From NCBI GenBank assembly GCA_003013855.2, contig PVNU02004129.1, positions 1 through 64,000 on the forward strand: a stretch of DNA of 64,000 nucleotides, written 5' to 3'. Positions 10,666-23,439 of the stretch are shown piece by piece. This DNA is from Liriodendron chinense. Lineage: Eukaryota; Streptophyta; Magnoliopsida; Magnoliales; Magnoliaceae. Both the position numbers and the translations under genes were made by a program. The notes below the pieces were generated by a model, which saw only the letters and a list, made by a program, of their open reading frames with translations, was not told where the DNA came from and searched no databases. The stretch's first letter is position 1; the number at the start of each line of letters is the position of its first letter.

Positions 10666-11544
10666 TGTCCGTACAACCGCCCATCAGCCTGGCCGGGCTC
10701 TAGTTTGGTCCCACCCAGCTCATTAGGGTTTGCAATTGTATTTAGATAATTATCCACAATGAAGTTAGACACCTCTAGCTCCAGGGGAGAGGCTCAACGC
10801 CTCTCCTGATGCTACGCACCCAAGCAGATCAGGGCTCAAACCCAGCCAGCTCATCCATAAATAGGCCGATGATATCAACGGTTCGGATGACTGAATAATG
10901 GCCCAACTTGTACAAATTTCATAACGTTGCTGTATCAAGACCTGGCCGGAGCATTGTACCATACCCATAGAACTCAATCCAATAGATAATGGACATGAAG
11001 AACATCTTATTGGTGTGATTTCTAGCAGGTGGGCCCAGCCTCTCAAGCAATGAACGACTACATGAGCGGTGGAGATTGTATCAGGCACCAAATAAGTTGG
11101 TGTGAACTGGGAAAATGGAATTCGGTCCACACACCATATGATGTTGAGCTCAATGTTGATTTATTTTATTAAACTTTTTCTTTTTAAATGTCTGATTGGC
11201 CCATGGATGGGCCCTTTTTTTTATGGCTGATCGGCCCTGATTTGTGGATGGGCCACAATTCATGGCTGAGTGGCCCTGATTTGTGGATGGGCCACGATCA
11301 CCATACATAAGTGGCCGCCCTATGACTCAGTCAAGTCTGATCTGGTTAGGTGCCATGAGTCAGTATTGTAAATAAGGGGCTAACTCAGCTGAGTGATCAC
11401 CACTCAACTCAGAACTGAATTAGACGGTCCAAGTCCACTGTCTTCAAACCACGGTCTGGAGTCTGCTAAAAGATGGTCCAAGAGGCAAGGATCTGGCTGT
11501 GACTGACATGTCACATTCTTAGAAGTCGGATCTGCCCTGACACA
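10666..11544. repeat. Part of segmental repeat C, shared with 20500-21770
   Basis: 10670-10990 matches 20510-21230 in pieces ('cccatcagcc', 'gagaggct...acctctcctgatgctac', 'ccataaataggccg'), and 11335-11544 matches 21545-21775 ('ctgtgactgacatgtcac'). No gene is seen; the frame at 10765-11130 (-) is not kept in the second copy. Confidence 0.65.
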
Positions 11545-13520
11545 AAGACTCAGTAATGTAAATAGGGGAGACTCAGCTGAGTCTGGACACAGCTTGACTC
11601 AGGACTGAATGAGTTGATCAAGTCACCGAGTCTTAAAATACTAGATGATGGTCCACAGGGGATAGATCCAGCCACAAGTAGGACATGGACATTTTTACCC
11701 CCGTAATTAGTCAACAAGAGAGTTCAAAACATGCTCATATACAATCATGTCCCTTCAGTTAAGGGTAATTTAGTCATTTTCATTCTTTTTTTTCGTGCCG
11801 GTAACATGCAACTATCTGTCCTCTTGCCTACACAAATTCTATCCAACACAATAGCAAGGGGAGCCGACCTTAATATCTATGTGAAATCCATTCACTCCAA
11901 GAGTTGTAGCATCTCATATTAGGATGTGAGCCAAAAACCTAAGTGAATCTAAATCTCAAGTGGGCCAAAACCACCGATGTGTGTGGCCCACACCCTAATA
12001 GTACCGTTTCTCTCCAATCTCGCCCTTCCTCTCTCTATGCTAAGGGGGTAAAGGTGAGAAGAGATTGAAGTTGCACGTGGTGTATGTGTGAATGGCGGGT
12101 GAAGCATCCATGCCAGTTTGAGGTGGGTCCCACCACAAACATTCCTTGCAAAATTAGTCAGGTCCACTCATCAGGAGGGCATACATGTGTTTGTGTGTGT
12201 GTGTGTGAAAATATGAAGAATTAGAGAATATTATAATATGGATGACTGGGCTTGAATTTTGGACCAAGGAAGGTAAGACCTGACAAATGGATAGAATCTC
12301 TCGCACGTGCTAACTTGTCACAAAGGGCCATCTTTCCTGCGAGCATGCCGCTGGTGTAGGATTTCTGTATCATGCAAATGGTAGCCCACTCAATGATCAC
12401 TTTATGCAAAATTCATTTTGGTCCCACTCATAAGCTTGGGGAGATCTCTATATAGAACCATGGTATTGTTGTCCATTGATTCCAAAGGGGTGGCCCACTC
12501 AATGTACCAACTTAATTACTATTTTGCTAACTGATCTTTTTGGTGGGGCCTAATGTCTGGAGGGTGGGGATGTCCTACATAGATGTCATTTTCGTGAAAA
12601 TGATGGATTCCCGCCTCATCATGAGAACTCTCACTCTCACATTTCTCAACTACTTTTCTTTCACGCCATTGGAATGTAGGAAATAAAACTACTATGAAAT
12701 ATATAAATAACTCTATAATTTTTCAACATGCACATTATTTTCAAAGTTATCCTAAGAAAATAATGTTTTTTTTTTTAAATATAACATTAGTGATTGTAAG
12801 AGTTTTTTTTTAAATTTAAAATGCTGATTTGTTTACATTACTAAATATTAGTATCAATTTAGTGAAAGCCCTAACTTGTAAGTTATATTTTTCCACATTA
12901 TTAATTTATATTTGACACTTACAACTTGTTATGTATCATTTTTCTATTAACTGTATTGGATATTTGTATATTTGTCATGTATTGTTATTGGTTAACAATT
13001 TTAACTATATTGTATATTTTTTATTTGTTATTTTTATATATGATTTTTTTTGTTTTTGTTAATGGTATATTATTAGGTTAAGAAAGAAGTACATGGACAA
13101 TAATTCAGAGTAAAAATATGAGATGTTGGAGGATAACTGATAAATAATAGGTAAAAAATAAAATTTTGATTTATTGATTTAATTTGATTATTTTGATTTA
13201 AGATTTTATTATGTTTATTTCTTGGCAGCTTCAATTGAAGACTCATCCAGATGCAAATCTCAAAATATTAAAAAACTAAAGAGTTAGTTATATAGTTGAT
13301 TTTGAGTTATTTCAAACTTTTAATAGCTAAAATGCTTTATCGATTTCATCTGGTTAATTTTAAAATACATTTTTGTGCAACATATTTTTTACTTTTTCAT
13401 CATATGATATTATTATTATAATATTATTTAGGATTTTTTTCCATACAACCACCTGCATTTAGGGCTATCCAATGAAAAATGCTGTAAAAATAAGGATTTT
13501 ACCTTATGTCCTTTGATCTT
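11545..13520 (+). repeat. Dispersed ~2-kb repeat, copy C
   Basis: It follows copy A from 'cagtaatgtaaatagggg' to 'catttagggctatcc', without MITE or TA array at the position interrupted in copy B (here about 12764-12790). It contains a short (TG)n near 12187-12206. Confidence 0.7.
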
Positions 13521-13562
13521 TACTAATATACCCGTCAAAGGGGTAGATGTGGGGAAGAAACG

Positions 13563-13815
13563 ATGGGGCCACATAAGTTAAGATAAAGCTAATATTTGGG
13601 TTTTCCTTTCATCCAGGTCTGTGCGACCTTATCAACAAGTTGGATGTACTCGATAAACATCACAGTGGGCTTTGGGAAGGTTTCATCAGTGGGCCTTAAT
13701 ATACAATTGTTTTGTTTGGAGCAGTGGTAATTGCAATTTGACTCATTTTTTGTCTCATGTTCTAAAAAGAGTTACCAAATTAGATAGATGACATTGATTC
13801 CACAGAGATACCCCG
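13563..13815. mobile_element. Family M MITE, right half
   Basis: Shows 'tcatccaggtctgtgcgacctta', 'cacagtgggc' and a degraded right arm. The Harbinger-like MITE lies just beyond. Confidence 0.55.
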
Positions 13816-13826
13816 ACAGACCCTAA

Positions 13827-14698
13827 GGGTGTGTTTGCTACATGGGATTTGGTGGGATTAAATGGGATTGAATTGAGAAAATCAATTTTTCAAATCCAGT
13901 CCTTGTTTGGTTGTGACCTCTGTTGGCAATGGATTACGCTTTAGAAACTAAGCTAAGATTATCGCAATCCAACTCAAAATACCATAGCCAAAGTAAGCCG
14001 TGAAAGGGAGAAAAAAATCAGAAGCAGATTGTATGACGCTGCATCACCAAGCTCTATGGTCCATACTATGATATAAGTATTATATCCATACTGTCCATCT
14101 GTTTATCAAGATCATATTAGGCTATGAGCCCAAAAACGACACAAATCCAAAGCTTACGTGGACCACACCATAGAAAGTAGTAAGTACAATGGCTACCACT
14201 GTTGAAATCCTCCCAAGGCCCATCATGATGTTTATTTGTCATCAAAGTTGTTCATGAGATCACACATACATGGATTAAGGGAGAAAAACAAATATCAGAT
14301 TGATTCAAAACTTCTCAGCCCTCAAGAAGTTTTCAATGGTATACGGTTAAAACTCAACTGCTTTATGATGTGTGGTTCACTTGACATTCGGATATGCCTC
14401 ATTTTTCTGCCCATGCCCTAAAATGATCTCGTAAAATAGATAGATGGTGTAGATGTAATACATACATTGTTGTGGGCCCCACAAAATTGGTGATGTAAAC
14501 ATAGTGTCTTCATCCCAACCCAACCGGTATCTTATCCACCCCTCCACCCGCGGCCGCTGGTGGGTTTTCACCATTGCTAGCCAAACACATCATCTCGTAG
14601 AATGGAATGGGATGGAATTTTTTAGTCCCACGACAATCCTTGTTTCAAGCAATCCTATCCTGTTTAATCCCACCTAATCTCATGCGGCAAACACGCCC
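13827..14698. mobile_element. PIF/Harbinger-like (Tourist-type) MITE, 872 bp
   Basis: Terminal inverted repeats GGGTGTGTTTGC... and ...GCAAACACGCCC pair over at least 30 bp with few mismatches. The flanks are TAA at 13824-13826 and 14699-14701, the 3-bp TWA target typical of PIF/Harbinger. A family M element sits inside at about 14055-14482. No transposase is present. Confidence 0.8.
14055..14482. mobile_element. Family M MITE nested in the Harbinger-like MITE
   Basis: Left arm 'catactatgatataagtatta' and right arm 'taatacatacattgttgtggg' pair as inverted repeats, and the central 'catcatgatgtttatttgtcatcaaagtt' block is clear. Confidence 0.7.
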
Positions 14699-14701
14699 TA
14701 A

Positions 14702-15749
14702 TGAGTTTTCAATGGTTCGTATTATTATCCCGTTGTTTCATTATAATACCTCGCAGCCATTCTGAAAGAGGCGGACTCTCATTCAACAAGATGATTGAAA
14801 GAGGATCATCAGAAATCATACTCATCATTCCATTATACCTATATGTGAATGCAAATATTGACTTTGGAATAAAAGTAGACAACATTGACTTTGGAAGAAT
14901 AGTAGGCTGTCAATTTTAATATTGAGTAAATGAAATGCATTTGAAATTCAAATATTCTGTTTGGATGGAATATAATGGAAGTAATTGGATTGCATTGGAA
15001 ATTTTCAATATGTTAATGTATGTGATATCTCAAATCAACTTTAATATCCTAAATTAGTGTACATATATAATATTTGATAGAATGATTGTAATAATCCCGT
15101 TGAAATGTATACATTAGCCAAAAATGAGGAAATTTCAAGCTTCAGGTGAGCTACAAACGTAAGGATCATAAACAAGCAACTTACCAACATTTTAACCATC
15201 CATTTAGATGGCCAAACCTTTGGACAGTTTGGATCATTCTATTTGTGTGATTTAGTGGTGTGGTTGATAATTGGATTGTTTTAAAGTATCATCAGTGTAG
15301 CATGTGTATTGCAGACATGTGGTACCGACACTTTTGTTTACTTGTGCGTCTCTCTAAGGGAGCCTAAAAAACATTTCACCCATTTATCTAGATCTCTCCT
15401 TGATAGGATTTCATTTATATGCCTATTTACTTCTAAATCATTTTATTTCCATGCATTTATTTTCATCCAAACGTATCTTACAAGTCATTTACCTCAATTT
15501 ACTCCTAGTCGCTCTCATTTACCTCCATTTAATCCCATCCAAATGGCCCTTAAGATCACCCTCTACCTACAGTTATTTCCACCATTTAAACGGTCAAGAT
15601 TACTATAATTATATGCCATGTGTACATGGGCTAAGCTACCTCATTATAAAATAGTGGTAAACTAACACTTATTCAATTTCAAAAGTTCAAAAAAGCAATT
15701 CAACCGAATTAGCCGTGGCTTACCCAATACGGTCGGGGCCCCTACCGTA
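14702..15749. other. No gene; possible degraded MITE
   Basis: About 14955-15553 starts with 'tctgtttggatggaat' and ends with 'cccatccaaatggccctt', which could be the ends of an old Tourist- or hAT-type MITE. The frames at 15309-15654 lie in low-complexity T/C-rich sequence and are not called. Confidence 0.35.
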
Positions 15750-16300
15750 GTGACACTTTGATGCATGCATTCTATATGTATCCATACCCTCTATACGTAT
15801 AGTCAAATCTTTTTAAGGCACAAACCAAAAAATGAAGCAGATCTAAATATCAGTTGGACCATTTTAGGGCATGAACCCAAAAATGAAGCATATCTAAATC
15901 TTAGTTGGACCATTTTAGGGCATGAACCCAAAAATGAAGCAGATCTAAATCTAAGTTGGACCATATTATGGCAAAATACTGTTGATTGAGCCTTCCACCA
16001 TTAAAAACTTTCTAAGGCCCACTGTGATGTTTTCACAACGTTTATTTGTCATTAAACCTGCTGATAAGGTCACTCAAACCTAGATTAATGGAAAAAAAAT
16101 ATGTATGAGATTGAACCAAAACTTTTTGCGCCCCACAAGAAGTTTTTAATGGTCAATCATTGTTTCCTACGGTATGGTACTCCTAGAATTTGGATATGCT
16201 TCATTTTTGGTCTCATGCCCTAAAATGATTTGAAAAAAAAAATGAATGGATGGAGTGGATATGAATATATACACTAAGGTGGGCCCCACGATAAGGGCCA
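15750..16300. mobile_element. Family M MITE with internal 54-bp triplication
   Basis: A complete family M plan ending in 'aaggtgggccccacg'. In the left arm the unit containing 'aaaaatgaagcagatctaaat' and 'gttggaccattttagggc' is present three times in tandem at about 15817-15970 (period 54 bp). Confidence 0.75.
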
Positions 16301-16397
16301 CACCATCTTGGATGAGTCTGGACCGCACCTAATTTGCTCCCCAACTCAACCACTTCGCAACACCAGGTTGATACTACTTCAATGTGGCCAATTTATG

Positions 16398-16835
16398 TGG
16401 GCCCCACCATGATGTATGTGTTATATCCACACCACTCATCCATTTTGCTAGATCATTGCATGGTATGAGCCAAAAAATGAGGTAGATCCAAAACTCGAGT
16501 GGATCACATCACAAAAAGCAGGGGCACAAAGATGCACACTATTGAAACCTTCCTAGGGCCTACCATGATATTTATTTGCATTCTAAACTATCCATAAGGT
16601 CACATAGACTTGGATGAAGGGAAAACGACCTGGATGAAGGGGAAATACAAATACTACCTTAATCCAAAACTCATGTGGCCCTAACAACTTTTCAATGGTA
16701 GGCGTTCAATCTCCATGGATTTATGCGGTGTGGTCCACTTAAGCTTTTTGATCTCCCTCCTTTTTTGGGATTGTGCCCTAAATTGATATGGAAAAATGGA
16801 TGGACGGAATGAATTTTACACAAATAAGGGACCTG
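16398..16835. mobile_element. Family M MITE, near full length
   Basis: Clear left arm 'gggccccaccatgatgtatg' and weaker right arm. A short internal duplication 'gacttggatgaagggaaaac / gacctggatgaaggggaaat' is present near 16608-16648. Confidence 0.75.
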
Positions 16836-16862
16836 CAACCTTGCAGCATTGTAGAGTAAATT

Positions 16863-19074
16863 TGTAATGACCCTTAGATTTGGTCGTATTCGACCCGAGT
16901 AAATACGCCAGTATTAATGAATGGAACCCGGATTAGCATGAATAAACTCTCCTAGAAAGTAAATAAATGCACCTCATTATGTCACATATGTGTCTAATCC
17001 TGGCCGCGACAACCTTATTATAAAGACCGACAAAATCTTATTTCTGAAATTACCCTAAAAGTAGCTAAAATGCCCGAAAGAGACCTAGGTCATTCGTTGG
17101 TGGGCCAACAATTGCGAAACTAAATGAAATCGTGCGCCTTATTGGACTTGACATCTCACCTAATCAGATATCCAAAACTATTCCTAGAATCACATAACTT
17201 AGATCGAGACCAAGGAGTGTGAGTTGTGTGACTCACCTCAGTTTTTCTGAAAAACCTATATAAAAGGAATTTTGTTTGTAAATGGGTTAGAAAATCTAAA
17301 ATTTGAGTTTTCTTATGATTTTGGCTTGAGATCGTCGATCCGGATGCCGTTTCTTTCGATTGATCGATGTCTAGTGCTAATCGAAGGTAGATGTTCATTC
17401 GACTATGAAAATTTGAAAGTAGTTTAGGTTTCTTATTTCTAATTCCGTTTTTGTTGAAATGAGGTGAGAAAGTTAGGTTTCTCTCGATTCTTTATATCCT
17501 ATACATCGTTATCGTGTGCTAGTACAAACATAGGTGAGGATTAATATTCTCCTAAGTTAGGTTTTATGAGCTCTTGTCAGTTTCGGATAGTGAAATTTAG
17601 GGTTTGGAGTAGAATTCTTTCAAAGTTGATCATTTGAATGATTTCATGTTTATGATTCATGTACTGCTTGTGCTGATTTGATAACATGATCATTATGCTA
17701 TATGAATTCAATGAGTATTTAAATTGATTTTGTGAAATATGTGATTTGGTGTATTTTGCATGCCGAGTGTTTGATGAAATGCCTAAGTGTTGAATTCAAG
17801 GTTTATTTGTGAATTATACTTACCAACATGTTTAGAAGATTATATAATTATTTTGTGTGGGATTAATACTTGGAAAACTGTTAATGAGTGGACTGCCTAC
17901 CTTAGATTGGGCTGTCACAGACTCGTTCAATTGATTTGAGGGTAACACGGTTGACTGGTCCTAGCTAAGCCGATCTCATCATCGTTCACTCAACTCCACT
18001 GAATTAGTCAATTCTAGAGAAAATCATTATTCCGTAAATGTTGTCGAATATTCCATGGAATCCAAGATACCATAATTTTCATTGTTATTCAGTCACCATC
18101 ATTAGGCGCCTGTGCCAAGTGATGAGCCCCACAATTAGACTTGAGCATATATGGAGGACTCTTGTGCCTGTCATCTTTATGTTGATCTTGGGTGATGACC
18201 CATTACCTCATTGTTTCAATGTCTAGGGTAATGCTATTACCTATGATTTGATGACTTATGAACTTTGGGTGACGAACCTTGATGGAATTGGGAACCCTGG
18301 TGATGAATCATGTAGACCCTGTTTACTGGACTCTTGATGCAATTGAGGTATTCTGGCTTTCCTAATATTACTATGTGAATTAAGAATAATAAAAGCTTGA
18401 CTAAAGCATACATATCATGGCATGTTTGTACGAGTGATGTTGGTTATTCTGGTGACGTGCAAGATAATCTTGGTGATGAGCCAGATTACTCTCAACCTAG
18501 GGCATTGGAATTTTCATTTCACATCTGCATGCATTAAATCAACTAGCCTAGGAAAATGTTTGTTATCTTGTGTTTTCATTTCTTATTTCTATGCTGTTGC
18601 TTTTATTACCTATACTTGATTGTGTTGATAATGGGTGTAACTTAAGGAATGGTAACACCAACCAGATACTTTTGACACAAGATCAGTAGAGGCGCCAGTG
18701 GACGTTGACGACTATTTAGACCCCATCTCTATCGGGTCCTACTACCAGTTTGTTGATGAGCAGTTGTAGGCTACTATACTTGCCTCTTCATTTTATTTTG
18801 AACAGTTAATACTGTGATTTTGGACATGTATTACATTTATTTTTGGACATGTATATATTGGGTCCCTAGTGTGTGGACCCTATGGTTGTTTTGAGATGGT
18901 TGTATGTATGTCTCACTTTACTTTCATGACACAGACATTGTTTAGTTTTATCCTATGCTTTTTTTTATGATGACATCTGATTTAGCCTATTAAACCACGT
19001 TTCTGCATTAAAAATAACGCCTGGGAAATCAAGAATCGTAGACATACCCGACCCTTGATTTTCGGGGTGTGACA
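16863..19074 (+). mobile_element. Probable solo LTR of a Ty3/gypsy (Tekay/Del-like) element
   Basis: It begins TGTAATGACCC and ends GGGTGTGACA, near-inverted ends typical of this clade's large LTRs. The length of 2212 bp and the TGGACATGTAT-rich stretch near the 3' end also fit. No primer site or coding region follows. The flanking pentamers (AAATT and AAACC) do not match, so the insertion may be old or one end rearranged. The frames at 17156-17398, 18038-18226 and 18422-18619 lie inside it and are not genes. Confidence 0.65.
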
Positions 19075-19615
19075 AAACCCTCTCTCTTCTCAAAACTGCT
19101 CATAATAATGTATTGGTTGACATAATGCACGCAAAATCCAACTCAGAGGTGACGAGCCTGTCTTGTCATCACCTACTTGATCTCCTTGTCGGCTGCTTTA
19201 CTATGTGCAAAGCCCATCATAATATGATGCGGATAAGATGTTGTTCTACTCGAACCTCTGGGATGAGACAGAACGAGAGGGATTCAATCCTAACCCTGGT
19301 AAATGATCGGGTTGCTTAAATTAAAGGCTAATTTTGCCATTTTCAAATACGTTTCTTAAACTGTATATAGCTCAAACACTATACAAAGCTAGAATTTGGG
19401 ATGTCTAATGGTGGAAAACTTAAGCAAGTTAGTTTAAATATTTTGAAAATTAAATTATTTAACTTATTTAACATGTTAAGTTACTGCTCCATGTCTTAAA
19501 AATATTTGTTTATTTTATAGTAGAAGTGGGTTTACACAGTTAGGAAAATAAAATATAATGTATTTAATTTTTGACACTATAATTTATTAGATTTTAGGTA
19601 CAAAAGTTTGTTATT
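19075..19615. other. No recognised gene; right part is a direct repeat of 22540-22690
   Basis: A frame at 19113-19319 has no recognisable motif. About 19470-19615 ('aagttactgct...tttaatttttg...aaaagtttgt') recurs at 22540-22690, about 3.07 kb away, so the two bracket segment D as direct repeats. Confidence 0.5.
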
Positions 19616-19915
19616 GTTAGTTGTTATTCAACTATGTAGCTGAATGTTCTCTCAAGTGCAACAGATCATAAGTAATAAACTCAGTGAGTTTGAGGTTGAA
19701 TCCACAAGGAGAAAAAATAGAAGTGTGTAAGAATCACTCTCAAATCAAGAAAAGAGAATAGAAATTCTAAAAGAAGTGATTAATCTAACTAATAGATGGG
19801 TTGGATTAGATCAATGTTTGAGTGAGTTTAATCAATAGAAATCAAAGCACCAAGGCATCAAAGGTCCACATGTGTCTCATGCTTCATTAATGTGTGCGAT
19901 AAAGTATTACTCAAC
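19616..19915. other. Possible retroelement fragment
   Basis: The words 'gtgagtttgaggttgaatccacaagg' resemble LTR or untranslated regions of plant gypsy elements. No ends were found; low certainty. Confidence 0.3.
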
Positions 19916-20262
19916 AGAAGTTTTGGATTAAGCTCATATTTGTGTTTTCCTTTAATCTATGTCTCAGTGACCTTATGAATAGGTTAAATGACAAATAAAC
20001 ATAACTGTGGGCTAGTAGAGCTATACACAAGCCGAACCGAGTCAAGCTTGGCATAGCTCGGCTCAGCCAGAAGCTTACTCCAGCTCGAGTTCGGCTTGAC
20101 TCGGTCCTCGAGCTTGACTGGCCAGCTTGACTCGATATGGTCAGCAGCTCGGGCCAGCTTGAGCTTTCGAGTTGAGTTGAGCTCGGGCGTTTTCCTTTTA
20201 GTTTTTATACAGAGAGGCCCTTTTTATATTATATATAATATAAAATATAATATATTAATTAA

Positions 20263-20298
<36 letters not shown>

Positions 20299-20510
20299 CT
20301 GAGTCGAGTTCAGGCTGGGCTTCGAGTCGAGCCAAGTTGAGCTCAACTTGAAAATTTTCCAAGCTAAAAAAAACTAGCTCGGCTTAACTCGAACCTAGCT
20401 CTCGAGTCCGGCCCCAGTCATGCCTTAAAATTATCTGGAAATATTGATGGACAGTGTGAATAAGACACATACATCATAGTGTGCCCACAGAGTTTACTCA
20501 GTACGCTATA
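19916..20510. mobile_element. Family M MITE split by a CTCGAG-rich MITE
   Basis: Family M middle sequence at 19916-20014 ('ttttggattaagctcatatttgtgttttcc', 'aaataaacataactgtgg') continues at 20416 ('agtcatgccttaaaattatctgg'). About 20015-20415 is a foreign insert. Confidence 0.6.
20015..20415. mobile_element. CTCGAG-rich MITE, probably hAT-type, with internal TA array
   Basis: Starts near TAGAGCTATACACAAGCC and is filled with 'gctcgg', 'ctcgag' and 'gagtcgag' words on both strands, like the 'TAGAGCT' hAT element at 35298-36035. A (TA)n run lies at about 20267-20295. Ends and target duplication are not clean. Confidence 0.5.
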
Positions 20511-21774
20511 CTCAATATGCAATCTATGTCTGTACAACAACCCATCAGCCAGGCCCAGGGCGGCCTTAGTTCAGTCCAATCCAGTCTATTATAGTTTGCA
20601 ATTGCATTTAAGGCCTGCTTGGTTTTCCAATTTCCCATGAAATGCAAAGTAAGGAGACATCATTATCATTTCAGGGTTTCATTTAAACAATAAATATGCC
20701 TTGTAAATTGAGAGTCCAATTCACTCATAGAAATAGGTAAAGTAAATTATAATCATTACATTTTCACACTATAAAGTTATCATTTTTAAATGAAATAAAT
20801 AATATAATAAAATTATCGTTGTAATAAAATGTAAGTGATGTCAACAAACAATTACAAGAGTAAATAATCACAACTCCTTTAAGTTATAATTAGAAAATCA
20901 AATTGGCCTTTAAATAATAATCCATAATGAAGTTAAACCTCTCTACTTCGTTTTTAGTCTAACGTCCACACGCCTCATACGGTCAATCTCTCTCCATTCG
21001 GACCAACATACCTCCCACGCCCCTCTTTCTGTGCGTGCATACCCCATCTAGCTCCAACTGGAGAGGCTAGACACCTCTCCTGATGCTACACACCCTACCA
21101 GCCCATCCATAAATAGGCCGGTCATATCAACGGTTGGAATGACCGAATAATGGCCCTACTTGTACAAACTTCATGACATAGCTGCATCATGAAGATCCGG
21201 CGGGAGCATTGTACCATACCCATAGAGAATTTTGAGAGCGGATTGCATGTACCCCGGGCACAGAGATATGCTGTGTGGGGCCATAGAAATGTCCGCCACA
21301 AATCCACCCCGTCCATCTGTTTTTAAAGAACACAATAGGGCAGGATTCTAAAAATTAGGCATATCCAAAACTCATGTTGGTTATACTGCACGAAGCAGTG
21401 GGGATTGAATGCCCGGTGGTGACAGAAGTTTTGTATCAGATGAAATTTGTTTCTACGGTTTATATGCATGGTAATAATTCTATGAACGGTTGAGATGGCA
21501 TATAAACATCATGGTCAGCTCCAGAAAACGGTTTCAACGGTGGAAGTTGCTGTTCCCACAGTTAAGCGCCATGATTCAGTATGGTAAGCAACGGGCTAAC
21601 TCAACAGAGTCACCACTCAACTCAGAACTAAATGAGTCAGTCCAAGTCCACTGTCTTCTAACCATGGTCTGGAGTCTGCTAAAAGACGGTTCACAAGCAA
21701 TAAAACATGGTCCACAAGACAAGGATCTGCTGTGACTGACACGTCACATTCTTAGAAGCCGGCTGGCCTGACAC
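20511..21774. repeat. Segment D, diverged partner of 10670-11544
   Basis: It matches segment C in blocks and has gained a family M left half at about 21273-21562 ('gggattgaatgcccgg', 'aaacatcatggtcagctcc'). AT-rich sequence at 20640-20930 has no counterpart in C. No gene. Confidence 0.6.
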
Positions 21775-22530
21775 ACTATGAGTCAGTAATGTAAATAAGG
21801 GTGAGTCAGCTGAGTCAACACTTGACTCAGGACCGAATTAGTTGATCAAATCACCGGCTCTTAAAACACTAAATGATGGTCCACAGGTGATAGATCCACC
21901 CACATTTTTACCCCTGCAATTATTTGACAAGAGAATTTAAAACATGCTTATATTTGATGCATGTCCCTTCAGTTAGGGGGGTAATTTAGTCACTTTCATT
22001 CTTTTTCTTAAGAACAATGGCACACAAATTCTGTCCCACCGTGATGTTTTTGTAAAATCCATATTATTCATTAGTTACGCTATCTTGTATTAAGATGTGA
22101 GCCAAAAACCTAGGCAAATACACCCCCTATTGAAACCACTTTGGCGATTCTCTTTTTCTCTATTCGTATGTGGCCCATCCTACTAGCACCATTTCTCTCC
22201 AATTTCTTTCCCTTCTGCCATCTATATTAGAAGATAACTGATCAATAACAAGTGTAATATAAAATTTTAATTTATTTGATTCATTTTATATTTTGATTTA
22301 AGATTTTTATTGTGTTTATTTCTTTGCAATTTCATTTGAAGATTGCTCTAGACTTAAAGCACAAAATATCATAAAACAAAAGTTTTAGTTATATAGGTGA
22401 TTTTTGGGATATTTCAGCTTTTTCAACTGTTGAAATTCTTTGCCAATTTCCACCAGGTTAACTTTACAATACATTTTGGGTAGCATATTTTTTTTAAATT
22501 TTTTATCGTATATTATTACTATAATATTAT
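21775..22530 (+). repeat. Dispersed repeat, copy D (internally deleted)
   Basis: Follows copy C from 'gagtcagtaatgtaaataaggg' but lacks the middle portion; it resumes with 'gaagataactgatcaataac' near 22228 and ends in 'ataatattatttaacaaat'. Confidence 0.65.
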
Positions 22531-22875
22531 TTAACAAATTTAACATCCTAAGTTACTGCTGCATGCCTTAAAATGTTTGTGTATTTTATAATAAAAATGG
22601 TTTTAAATGATTTGGGAAATAAAATATAAAGCATTTAATTTTTGGTCGAGGAGTTCATTAGATTTACGATAAAAAAAAAGTTTGTCATTCTATATGAGCT
22701 ACGCGGGCTTTAGGTAGTTAGATGGTGATGAATGGGCCAACACATATAGTTATTAGGGCCAATAATGGGCCAGACTGGTGGGCTAGGCTCAGGCTTAGTA
22801 CTGTTACTTAGTGGGCAGGTTTGGACTGTGTACAACAAGAACGCAGTTTGTAATGTACTACTGAGTGAACTCTAT
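22531..22875. repeat. Direct repeat of 19470-19615 plus GGGCC-rich tract
   Basis: 22540-22690 repeats 19470-19615. 22705-22875 resembles 9985-10147, with 'gggccaataatgggcc' and the same lead into a family M element. Confidence 0.55.
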
Positions 22876-23165
22876 GGGGCCCATTGTGATGTATGTGTCT
22901 CATCTACGCTGGATAATTTTAGGCATGAGCCCAAAAGTGAAGCATATCTAAATTTCAAGTGAACCACACCATAATAAACAATGGAAATTGAACACCCACT
23001 GTTTGAAAACTTCTTAGGGGCCATATAAGCTATGGAACAAGTTGATATTTTTGTCTTCCCTTGGTCCAATGTTTGTAATTTGTAATCTCATGCACAAGTT
23101 AAATGACAATAAGCATCACTATGGGCCCTAAGAGAGTTTCAACTATGGATGTTATTTTTATTAAG
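22876..23165. mobile_element. Family M MITE, left half
   Basis: Starts 'atggggcccattgtgatgtatgtg' and ends after 'gggccctaagagagtttcaac'. The right arm is missing. Confidence 0.65.
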
Positions 23166-23439
23166 ATACTGTGATATTATTAGGCCAAAACACAGAAAAA
23201 AAAAGATCCCTTATCAGATCCTCGTCCCTAACAAAAGGTCCAAACTTAGAGAGAATCCTTAGGCTGCAGTTCATTGTTTCCTTATTTTAGAGAAAAAAAA
23301 TAAACAACCTTGTGGGATAGATGAGAAATGAAAGTAATTGATGGTAAATAAGTAATGATTACTTCTTTATTCCTTTGGAAAAGCAGGTTTGTCCCAAAAA
23401 GTCCTACGTGGTATCATGTAGTGCTATGCACCAAAATTA
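23166..23439. other. No gene seen; AT-rich spacer
   Basis: No repeats or motifs recognised apart from short poly-A runs. Confidence 0.45.

Noticed and set aside
20096..20302. 68-residue frame in CTCGAG-rich sequence
   Set aside because: Inside a MITE and running into a TA array.
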